Under the pieces are notes generated by a model, which saw only the letters and a list, made by a program, of their open reading frames with translations, was not told the DNA's origin and searched no databases. A DNA stretch of 64,000 nt. Origin: Campanula takesimana (Eukaryota > Streptophyta > Magnoliopsida > Asterales > Campanulaceae). The DNA is taken from NCBI GenBank assembly GCA_026119855.1, contig JAOWBW010001623.1:62001-126000 (forward strand), given 5' to 3'. Positions 33,421 to 43,074 of the stretch are shown piece after piece. The number at the start of each line of letters is the position of its first letter. Within the stretch, counting starts at the first letter, position 1. The position numbers and the translations under genes were made by a program.

Positions 33421-33845
33421 TGAGAAAAACGCGTTTTTCCAAACACTTAGGAAAAACGTGTTTTAAAAAATGCGGTGTCATTTTTGTAAATAATCAGAAC
33501 TTCTCAACGGTTCTGGATATCAATATAAAGGCATCTGGATATGAGATTGATAGCCAGAACCTTTGAAAGTGATAGCCAGATGGGTCCTAGATATCAATAT
33601 AAAGCCTTCTTCTGGATATGAGATTGATAGCAGAACCTTTGAAATTGATAGCCAGAAGGGTTCTCTGGTTCTGGATATCAATATAAAGCCTTCTGGATAT
33701 GAGATTGATAGCCAGAACCTTTGAAAGTGATAGCCAGAAGGGTCCTGGATATCAGTATAAAGCCTTCTGGATATCAATATAAAGGCTTCTGTAGGTTTTG
33801 AAAAACACGTTTTTCCTAACCATTAGGAAAAACGCATTTTACATG
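33421..33845. repeat. Word-array element with AAAACGCGTTTTTCC arms
   Basis: Left arm GAAAAACGCGTTTTTCC...AGGAAAAACGTGTTTT and right arm AAAACACGTTTTTCCTAA...GGAAAAACGCATTTT are inverted. Between them TTCTGGATATCAATATAAAG, GAGATTGATAGCCAGAACC and GAAAGTGATAGCCAGA recur three to four times. TGTCATTTTTGTAAATAA at 33477 is also an arm block of 16258-16940. Minus-strand frames over the array are chance. Confidence 0.65.
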
Positions 33846-34511
33846 AGACCAACTCTTATATGATGATATCACGTTTGTCTGTTTTGAGACCCACTTAATA
33901 TTTCTTTTGAAAGCAACTAACAAAAATGCAGTAATAAATATCAAGAAAATGACATTCTACAATAGTGGAAGAAGACTCATTTGTAATATAATGATAAATA
34001 TGTAACATACGCAATTTTCATTAAAACATTTAAACTATCAACTTTAAACATCACTAGAACCAAACTTTTATTGATATCTCCTTAATCAAATTTTCATCGT
34101 ATGCCTTTACATATAATGGCTTGAGACACCCAAATGTTTCTTCTATAATTACTTGGACATTGCCCAGATCTGACATTCAGAAAAACTCCATGCATAAAGT
34201 AGGTGACTTTGACAACATGGTAAATTAAAGCGGTTATGGTCGCCAATAAGGGCTCAACCAAAAATCACAAGCGTTGAAACAAAAGTAATCCGAGCATTAC
34301 ACAAATGCTCTCAACATAATGGAGAAAAAACATATGCTCTTAATGAAAGAGAAAAGACAGAATCTCGATGAAGATAAGTTGTGTTTTTATGTGGAATAAT
34401 ATTGAAAATCAGTTGTCCTTGTGTGGAATATTGATTTGGTCCAAAGGCCCTAGACTTCGAACCCATTAAATATATTAGACAAAATGATAACGAAAAACTA
34501 AAAACTATATA
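33846..34511. other. Intergenic DNA, no gene or repeat recognised
   Basis: AT-rich sequence with no open frame of interest, no terminal repeats and no RNA gene seen. Confidence 0.4.
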
Positions 34512-34773
34512 CTCCTTCCTTCCCATTCGAATTAGGACAAATTTTCATTTTGAGTGTTTTATTCGAATTAGGACAACCCCAAAATAGAAATGTTTTATTT
34601 AATGGGGCCCACATTCATTGATTCACACTCACAACAATTTCCACTCATTATTCTCTACCCCACTTTCTCTCTCTTATTTCACTTTTCATACTCACAACAC
34701 CTACTCTACTAACACTTTTTCCTTAATCCCCGTGCCCAACCCAAAAATCCTAATTCGGATGGGATGGAGGGAG
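34512..34773. mobile_element. Stowaway-type MITE
   Basis: Ends CTCCTTCCTTCCCATTCGAA and TTCGGATGGGATGGAGGGAG, flanked by TA; 262 bp. Abuts the left edge of duplication copy A. Confidence 0.85.
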
Positions 34774-35289
34774 TAATCCTTTTGTCTCAATTAAAATGAT
34801 TGTCTTCTTTTATCTTTATTTGTCTTAAAATATTAATCACATATTCAAAAAAAAGTTTGAAAATGACTGAATATTTAAAATTTATAATATAATATTAATT
34901 TTAAAAAGTTAAACGAGATGATAAATTTGAGATATGAGTATTAAGTTTTTTTGTTTTTTAGGGAAGTACTATATTTTTTCAAGCTAAATAAAGGTATGGA
35001 TGGCGTTGGAAAGTGAGAGCTCACCCGATATTTTGCAAAAGTTAAAGTAGAGAGAAACCAAACAAGTCCGTCCACACCTCACCTTAGTACATTGATTAGT
35101 CCCTTTATGGAAAGTTGGAATAACTTGATATACTTTTCTTACCGCATTTTGTTAGGCCCTTGGATTATAGGGCCCCTGAGCCCAGATTCAAACTCAAATA
35201 AGGAAAATTCAGATAAAAAATTCTTCATACACCCCTCACTAGCAAAATGATGTAAGAAGACTAAAATACCTTCATATCTCTTCCCAACT

Positions 35290-36480
35290 TTACTTTTTTG
35301 GTCAAATTTTAGTCAACTCTTATAACTTACACATAATTATCATATAAGAGTTTAAAAAAATACTTTTTGATTTTTTTTACAAAACAATAATATTTTTTTT
35401 TTATCAAATTTGGTCAAACAGCAGTCAAACTCTTATAACTAACACATAAGAGTCAAAAATTTCACTTTTTCCATTTTTTTACAAAAAAAATAATAAAATT
35501 TTTGGTCAAACAGCAGTCAAACTCTTATAACTAACACATAAATTATCATATAAGAGTTACAAAAATTACTTTTTTCATTTTTTACAAAAAAATAATTTTT
35601 TTTAAAAATTTGGTCAAACTTGGTCAACACAACAGTCAAACTCTTATAACTAACACATAAGAGTAAAAAAAAATCACTTTTCCCATTTTTTTTACAAAAA
35701 AATAACAATTTTTTTTGTCAAACAGCAGTCAAACTCTTATTACTTACACATAATTATCATATAAGAGTTACAAAAAATATTTTTTTCATTTTTTTACAAA
35801 AAAATAATAATTTTTTTGGTCAAACTTGGTCAAACAGCAGTGAAACTCTTATAACTAACACATAATTACCATATAAGAGTTACAAAAATTACTTTTTTCA
35901 TTTTTTACAAAAAAATAATAATTTTTTTTTGTCAAATTTGGTCACACTTGGTCAAACAACAGTCAAACTCTTATAACTAACACATAAGAGTAAAAAAAAA
36001 ATCACTTTTCCCATTTTTTACAAAAAAATAACAATTTTTTTGGTCAAACTTAGTCAAACAGCAGTCAAACTCTTATTACTTACACATAATTATCATATAA
36101 GAGTTACAAAAAATATTTTTTTCATTTTTTTACAAAAAATAATAATTTTTTTTGTCAAATTTGGTCAAACTTGGTCAAACAGCAGTCAAACTCTTATAAC
36201 TAACACATAATTATCATATAAGAGTTACAAAAATTACTTTTTTCATTTTTTACAAAATTGTTTTTGTCAAATTTGGTCAAACAACAGTCAAACTCTTATA
36301 ACTAACACATAAGAGTCAAATAAATTCACTTTTCCCATTTTTTTACAAAAAAAATAACAAAATTTTTTGGTCAAATTTGGTCAAACTTGGTTAAACAACA
36401 GTCAAACTCTTATTACTTACACATAATTATCATATAAGAGTTACAAAAAATATTTTTTTCATTTTTTAACAAAAAATAAT
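35290..36480. repeat. Tandem array of about 11 units inside the MULE
   Basis: Units of ~90-120 bp share GTCAAACTCTTATAACTAAC. In one subtype ACATAATTATCATATAAGAG follows, closing a hairpin with CTCTTATA; the other subtype goes directly to ACATAAGAGT. Both carry TTTTTCATTTTTTACAAA and GGTCAAACTTGGTCAAAC. Subtypes partly alternate. Confidence 0.85.
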
Positions 36481-37180
36481 AAAGGTTAATTTCTTTCTCT
36501 CTCTCTCTCTCTTCCTCTCCCTATCTCTCTTCCACGCTGTTGAAGCTCGTTTTTCTCCCAACAACTACAATTTCATTGATGGAGCTTTAATTCTCCGTAA
36601 AATTGACCTGCTCTTTTCATGTTTCTACTCAATTTTCGCTCATTTTAGCTGCTTCATCCAGTGTACATTACTTAATTTGCTATAAAAATGGTAGAATTGT
36701 TTTTGTGATTTGACGAATTTGTGGCGGTGATTAAAGTTCGCAGAAACTCCATTAATGTCTGCCATACGAAGCTCTGATACATTAGTGTGTGTGTGTGTGA
36801 TCGGAACAATAAAGTCGCCGGATCTAATCATTCCAGCCAGATCTGGGCGAATCGGACAATAAAGTCGCCGGAGTAAACTCGCCGCCGTCGCCTTCGCCGT
36901 CGGAGCTGATGGATTTTTGAAAAGGAAACCCTAGAGGAGACGGAGACGCCGGGGACGGAGGAGGAGGTCGGACGTGATGGTGGACCGGAGAAGATGAGGG
37001 CACTGGCTGAAAAGTGAGTGTGTGCGTGTTTTTCAAGAGAGAGAAAGTGTTAGTGTATGTGTGTGTGTTTTTAGAGAGAGAAAGCTTGAGCTGGAAATGG
37101 GAAGGAGGGGAGGGGAGGGTTTTGTTTGAGGTGTGGGGGTAGATTTGGAATTTAAGCGTTTAATTTGACTGGTCAACGAA
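36480..37180 (-). pseudogene. Possible captured 5' part of a host gene in the MULE
   Basis: On the minus strand a pyrimidine-rich leader with (CA)n and CTCTCTC runs into an open frame from 37036 to 36824 (MKNTHTLTFQPVPSSSP, then a Pro/Ser-rich and acidic stretch, ending RSGWND). Base composition is clearly GC-richer than the surroundings. It looks like the first exon of a plant gene. The source gene is not recognised and no continuation is present. Confidence 0.45.
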
Positions 37181-37408
37181 ACCCTAGGGGTGTATGAGGA
37201 ATTTGGATCTCGACCCAACTCCTTATTTGGAATTTGATCTGGGCCTCTCCTTATCTGTAAAATATGGGATTTGGGGCCCTTGGGGAAATTTTCCATTTTG
37301 TTATGCTTACTTTTTATACTATAAATTGCTTGAACAAATATATATTCGAATGTTAGAATAGAATGGAATAAAATAAAAATATATTGATGTACACATATGT
37401 GTAAGGAC

Positions 37409-38207
37409 CAGGGCCAGCGATTCACCTGTGCAAACAGGGCTACGGCACAGGGCCAAAATTTTTTGAAGGCCCCCATAATATTAGGTCCAGTGCAATTATA
37501 GCGATATACTCGAACTCGCCTTTTTTTTCCTCCATTACTCCCTCGGCAGCAATACGTCAAATAGCAATTCGGATCCCGCTTCGTTCTAGGAGACGGCCAT
37601 CGACAGAAACAAAGCTCCTCCACCTCCTTAAGGTCGAGAAGGTAAAGTCTAACTATCAGTCTTTCGGGATTTACGTGATTTCACATCAATTTCAGCCAAA
37701 CTTTTTCTGAATTCAAAATTGGGGACTAAATTTAGGGCTTCAATTTTATGTTAAAAATTTCAATTAATTAGTCTATGAAATTTATTTGGTTTGATATATT
37801 TTTTTATTTAATTTCTGTCTTACACATCATAGAAGATGGGTAAAATTGAGATAGACAGGGACTATGAAGAGGGACTATTCAGAAGAGGTGGGTTGTTCTC
37901 TCTTATATGCTTTTGTCCACTTTAATAAATATAATCATTTCATGTTCCAAACTTTAAAACAAAGTTTTAAAACAGGGACATCATGTTCACATAAATAATG
38001 CATAGTTGAAGCTTCAAATTAGCTTTGGAAACACATGTTATGTTCTGATGTTCATATCAAAGTCAATAGTTAACTTTTTAATGTGATTAAATATTCGTAA
38101 CTTGTTTTACTCGTAATTTTAATATGATGTTTTTTGTGAAAAAAAATATTAAGGGCCCAATAGTTACGTTTTAGTACAGGGCCACCGTAATTACTGAGAT
38201 GGGCCTG
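37409..38207. mobile_element. hAT-like element, 799 bp
   Basis: Inverted ends CAGGGCCAGCGATTCACC and (inverted) CAGGCCCATCTCAGTAAT, with a perfect octamer duplication GTAAGGAC at 37401-37408 and 38208-38215. Copy B has the empty site near 47411. Internal blocks (ACAGGGCTACGGCACAGGGCC, AAGGGCCCAATAG) echo the ends. No transposase domain. Confidence 0.85.
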
Positions 38208-38215
38208 GTAAGGAC

Positions 38216-39523
38216 CAATCCAATATTTTATTTAACACAAAATAATATAACAACGAATATAAATTATATTAAAATTGAAATCAACATAAACCTAAAGATA
38301 CAACACAAATTGATTGAATATATGGTTGAATAGAGGCATGTTGTGCAGTGCCCTAAGATAAAATTTCGTCTCCGCTTATGTTGCAGATTCAGATGTTTGT
38401 CTTGAGGATGCAACTATTCGGAACAAGTTCTTGCACAAGAACTTGTTCCCTGTCGAATTTACTTTATGCTTTCAGAATAGATAGAAAGAGGAAGAAGGTG
38501 ATGGAATTTTTCTGTGTCTTCAATACACGATCTGATGATGATTTTATAGGAAGTCAAAGTTTGAATCTTAAACGGACATGATTTTTCAGCCAAAACTGCC
38601 AAAGCAGTTGCAATTGTCTGAAAGACATTTATTTAAAATATATGTCTGAAAAGACATTATATGTTTATATCCAAAAAAATTAATATTTATATGTAATATT
38701 ATAGTTGTTAACATTACTAAATAAAAATTAATTGGATCAAGAGACCCCAAGAATAATTTATATATATTTATATATTTTTGTGTTACTTTGTAATCAAAAT
38801 GTAAGAGTCATTCTTATAAAAAACTTGTTTTACGCTAAAAGATGTGTAAGTTTTACACTAAAACGAGTGTAAAATAAGTTTTTCTCAAGATTTTCACAAA
38901 CTTAATCTTATTTTTCAAAAATAAATCGTCTCGAGAAAATATTGGTCCACGTTTTTATTTCCATTCATCATTATACTCCCTACATTATAAAATGGTATGT
39001 CGTTTTCTTCTTTGACAAGAAATACATGTTGAGGAGGAATTATCTTTTAAAAATATTTGTCATGTTAATATTATCAAATAAGAATCTTTTCCCTTGTGTA
39101 CCAGTTATCATAACATTAGTATTAATTCGTAAAATATCTCTTGTATAAGCATTTAACTATTTTGACAATTTGATTATTTCAGCGATAAATGAGTTTTTTT
39201 TTACATGTATTAATCACATTTCATAATGTGCGCGAAAAACTACAAAATGAGATATATTTTGAAATAAATGAAATTGACAATAGTCAGTGGCGGCTAGGCT
39301 AGATTATTATTTTTATTTCAAATAGGGTCAAGATCATTTTGAATACTATGAGTATGAGATAATATGGTGTAATAGATCACCTGATTTTTTTTTTGTTTCA
39401 AAGGGAAAAAGTAATATATATAGTGTTATTTCTTCTGAGTGCAAATGGAATAAAAATATAATTTTAATAATAAAAATAAATTTATTCAAAATTCCCTAGT
39501 GCAAAATTAGAGGACAAAGATTC
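38216..39523. other. Copy A backbone, no gene seen
   Basis: Matches 47420-48765 at high similarity. It includes words of GTTTTACACTAAAA (38825-38880). Confidence 0.6.
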
Positions 39524-41275
39524 ATGTGAGACCGTCTCACATGGTGAGACGGATCCCCCATGGGTCAAACCCATAACCCGCCCAAGCTTCTCCCTTCTCC
39601 TCCCAGAGCGCGACACGTTGCACACATTTAAAAAAAAACCTCTCATAATTTTAAAATGCAATATCTTCTGATTTTGAAGTCGAAAAAAAAATCTAAAAAT
39701 ACCAGTGCGTTCGTCTCGACGAGACGAATAAAACTAGATAGGTCTTGATATGGTTTGATTTATTTTGTTTAAAAAAATATTTTTTAACACAAAAAAATTT
39801 GAGTTGCTCGGCTCCTGAGATGTAACACGTTCTTATGAAGAAAGTAACAGTTTGGTCTTTAAAAAGTAACACTTTATTGTAATATGTAACAGCAGTTTCA
39901 TAAATAATATGAATAATTTTTGTGATTAGAAAAAATAATAATTGAAGTGTAATACAATGCATATATGATTGTAATATGTTATATATATGAATGTAATAGT
40001 TTTATAGGTTAAATGTTACATTTTTTTAAAAAAAAAAGAGAGTAAAAAATCATGTATATAATCGGTTTTGCATTTCAATTTAATGTAAAACCCTAGAAAA
40101 GTGTTACAATTGAGAGAAAAAATGTTACATTCATTTATTATTATATGTAACATTAGTTTGGTTGTCAATATTATGTTATCTTTAAAAAACATACTTTTTA
40201 ACACACAAAAATAAATAATAAAAAAATAAAAAATGAACTGCTCGTCGCTTAAAATGTAACACTTTTTTATGAAAAAAGTAACAGTCCAGTCTTAAAAAAA
40301 ATAACACTTTTATTGTAAAATGTAACAACAGTTTTGCAGAAAAAAAAAAATAATTTGATAGTTTTTTTGCTAGAAAAAAGTAACATTGACATGCAACATA
40401 GTGCATATATGATCTAATTTCTTATATAGATGAATGTAATAGTTTTGTAGAGTAAATGTTGCTTTTTATTCTTTAAAATAAATAAGAATTTTTCACTAAT
40501 GAAATAGTTTGTTATATAGATGAATGTAACCAATGTAACACTTACAATAATAAAAAATATGTGATATTTTATTTTCAAATGTAACACTTTCTTTTGAAAT
40601 GTAACCATAATTTTGCAAAAATGAATTAAAGATAACATAAGATTGACAACAAAACTAATGTTACATTTTATAATTGAAATGAAACCGACTTTATACATGA
40701 ATTCTTACTCTCTTTTTTTACGGAAAAAAAGTAACTTTGACTCTATAAAACTATTACATTCATCTATATAGCAAATTACAATTATATATGCACTTTGTTA
40801 CACTTCAGTTATTACTTTTTAAAACCACAAAAAACTATAAAATTATTTTAAATTTATGTTAAACTGCTGTTACATCTTACAATAAAGTGTTACCATTTAA
40901 AGAGTAAATTGTTACTTTTTTCGTATTGTTACATTTTGGTTGACGAATAGAGCAGTTTTTTTCTTTGTTTAAAAAAATATTTTCAAGAAAATAAATTCAA
41001 ACCATATCACGACCTATCTAGTTTTATTCGTCTCGTCGAGACGAACGTAACGGTATTTTAAAAAAAATAATTCAACTTCAAAATCACAAGATATTGCACT
41101 TTAAAGTTGTTGGGGTTTTGTTTTTTTTTTTTCAAAAAGCGCCACGTGGCGCACGTCAGACATGACTGGTGAGTCCAACATGTGGCAGCTTGTGAAGAGA
41201 TGGGTCATAATGGGTTGGGCAAGTGGGTGGGGCGACCTATGGATGATCCGTCTCACGTTGTAAGACGGTCTCACA
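39524..41275. mobile_element. Foldback element with TGTAACA word arrays
   Basis: Outer inverted ends TGTGAGACCGTCTCACATGG and (inverted) TGTGAGACCGTCTTACAACG, both followed by TGAGACGGATC. Inner inverted modules at 39655-39790 and 40975-41110 carry TCGTCTCGACGAGACGAAT, AAACTAGATAGGTC and a poly-A stretch. Between them (39820-40960) the word AATGTAACA and its inverse TGTTACATT recur dozens of times, separated by T-rich runs. Several minus-strand frames here are by-products. No target duplication identified. Confidence 0.75.
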
Positions 41276-41640
41276 AGAGTCCACCCCAAATTAGACGGTC
41301 TCACAAGAGTCCACCTCAAAAAACGTGGTTTTGTGCCCAAAGAATCAGCAATGCCGAGTCCCACTGCGGAAAAACTCTTCATCCCACCTACTGTCCAAGC
41401 AATTAGTAGGCCAATGGGAGTATGGGTGACTATTTTTAGAAAACTTGAAATTTTGATATTTTTTTCCGTCTTAAAATAAATATTGTATCATTTTAAAAAA
41501 AAATATAAAAAAAAATTTCGTCACAATCTTTTTCTTTTACCAATCTTTTTCTCAATTAATTATATATTTACAAAATTAGAAATTTAGTAAGTAAATAGCA
41601 AATATCTTTACATACCTTTGTTACTAATATTTTTTCGTCA
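41276..41640. other. End of copy A backbone
   Basis: 41320-41640 aligns with 49195-49490 (TTTTGTGCCCAAAGAATCA, CCCACCTACTGTCCAA, GGGAGTATGGGTGACTAT). At 41277-41310 a second AGACGGTCTCACAAGAGTCC block repeats the foldback end. No gene. Confidence 0.6.
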
Positions 41641-41866
41641 CAATCCTTTTGTCTCAATTAAAATGATTGTCTCCTTTTATTTTTATTTGTCTAAAAAAAT
41701 TAATCACATATAAAAAAAAACGATTGAAAATGACTGAATATTTAAAATTTATAATATAATATTAATTTTAAAAAGTTAAACGAGATGATAAATTTGAGAT
41801 ATGAGTATTAAGTTTTTTTTAGTTTTTTGTTTTAGGGAAGTACTATATTTTTTCAAGCTAAATAAA

Positions 41867-42975
41867 GTAGAAAAAAACATGGTCTCACACATGAGACGGA
41901 TTTCGTTGAGAAATTAAATGGTTTGCCTTATAAGGGTGGGGCCCGGGCAAGCCCAGTTCCACTCTCGTCAAGATCCGAAAAAACCGAAACCGAGCCTTCA
42001 AAACCGGTCCGGTTCACAAAACTTTTAAGACCGAAAGTTTTCGGTCCGGTTTAGGTGCGCATGTTGGAAAAACCGGTAAGGAACCGAACCGAGTAGAGTT
42101 AAACTACGTCGTTTTGGTTATGGTATATATATTCCTTTCCTCCTTTTCCACCCAGCAAGTGCTAGGGATGCCCAAACCGGACCGGACCGGAACCGGAAAA
42201 CCGAACCGGAAAAGCCCGGAACCGGAGCAAACCGGGGAGGAAACCGGAACCGGACGAACCGGAACCGCAAGGCATCCAGACCGGTTCATGGTCACATATA
42301 TGCCGAACCGGACCGGAACCGGACCGAAAATCCCTTGTTTTTCAATAATTTTAAAGGGGGGACCGGAACCGGATTGTGCCAAACCGGAACCGGAACCGGG
42401 GTAAGCGCGGGCCCGTTCAGGGTCACCCTTTTGCCGAACCGGAACCAGGCCCGGAACCGGTTTTGGCCATCCCTAGCAAGTGCACGCCTCTTTCCTCATT
42501 TTGAGTTTGCCCTAGTCTGTTCAAATCGACACAACGCCGCCTCTTTCTCCCTAACGTCGTCGACAACCATCTCCCTTTCTCCCTAACGTCGTCGTCGTCG
42601 GTAAGATTCTCCCTTCTTTCTCTCGATCGCACTTTTATTTCTCCCTCAATCTCACTTCTGATTTCTTCACTTACACCCATCTCCCTCAATCTCTCTTTCT
42701 AATTTTGTCAATTACACCCATCTCCCTCTTTTCATCTTCCAGGATTGATGAAGAAATCAACAGTCGCTCTTCCGAGATTAATGAAGAAAGCAATGGCCAT
42801 CTCCGGCGACTGAAATTACTTCCAAAAAGTGAGTCTTCTTACCCAATTTCTCGTATGGCTTAAGTTTCCTATGTGCATAGTTATACTTCTTTTGATTTCT
42901 AGATTGTCCCAGTTAACTACAAAAATGTAATTAATATTCTCCTCTCCATAGATTTGTCAGTTTTGTGATTAAAAT
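41867..42975 (+). other. Insertion in copy B holding a gene-like 5' fragment
   Basis: Absent from copy A, where GCTAAATAAAGG runs directly to TATGGATGGC. It contains ACCGGTCCGGTT-rich sequence, a promoter-like TATATATATTCC (~42124), the hAT MITE at 42163, then a leader-like stretch (42484-42600), a donor (GTCGGTAAGATT at ~42600), an acceptor (CATCTTCCAG, ~42742) and a short exon-like block to a donor at ~42830. No protein is recognised. Confidence 0.4.
42163..42475. mobile_element. hAT-like MITE built of CCGGAACC words
   Basis: Ends TAGGGATGCCCAAACCGG and (inverted) TAGGGATGGCCAAAACCGG, with a perfect octamer duplication GCAAGTGC at 42155-42162 and 42476-42483. The interior is almost entirely ACCGGAACCGG words, so the long frames on both strands are artefacts. 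Confidence 0.9.
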
Positions 42976-43074
42976 TATGGATGGCCTTTTGAAACCGAAT
43001 AGCCACCGAACCGATGACAACCGAAGCCGAAACCGAAAAACCGAAACCGTTAGACACCGAGGGCTAGCGGTTTA

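Larger units (their letters stand above)
35155..37294. mobile_element. Mutator-like element carrying gene-like DNA (Pack-MULE candidate)
   Basis: Perfect 9-bp duplication ATTTTGTTA at 35146-35154 and 37295-37303; copy B has the empty site with one nonamer (46090-46098). Ends share degenerate inverted blocks: GGGCCCCTGAGCCCAGATTC / inverted GAGGCCCAGATC, AAATAAGGA, and TTCTTCATACACCCCT / inverted TTCCTCATACACCCCT. It contains a tandem array (35290-36480) and a GC-richer gene-like segment (36480-37180). No transposase. Confidence 0.85.
34774..41640 (+). repeat. Segmental duplication copy A
   Basis: Its backbone aligns in order with copy B: 34775-35154, 37304-37408, 38216-39510 and 41320-41640 match 41641-41866/45955-46098, 46099-46111 with 47338-47420, 47420-48765 and 49195-49490. 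Interruptions are element insertions private to one copy. The backbone has no gene; the conserved small frame at 38378-38581 changes mostly at non-synonymous positions between copies. Confidence 0.85.

Noticed and set aside
38378..38581. Small frame conserved in the duplicate at 47550-47771
   Set aside because: Conservation is explained by the segmental duplication; most differences between copies alter the amino acid and no domain is seen.
40016..40698. Several Phe/Lys-rich minus-strand frames
   Set aside because: By-products of T-rich spacers and TGTAACA words in the foldback element.
42104..42586. Open frames on both strands rich in Gly/Thr/Pro/Glu
   Set aside because: They only translate the ACCGGAACCGG word array of a hAT-like MITE with a clear 8-bp duplication.
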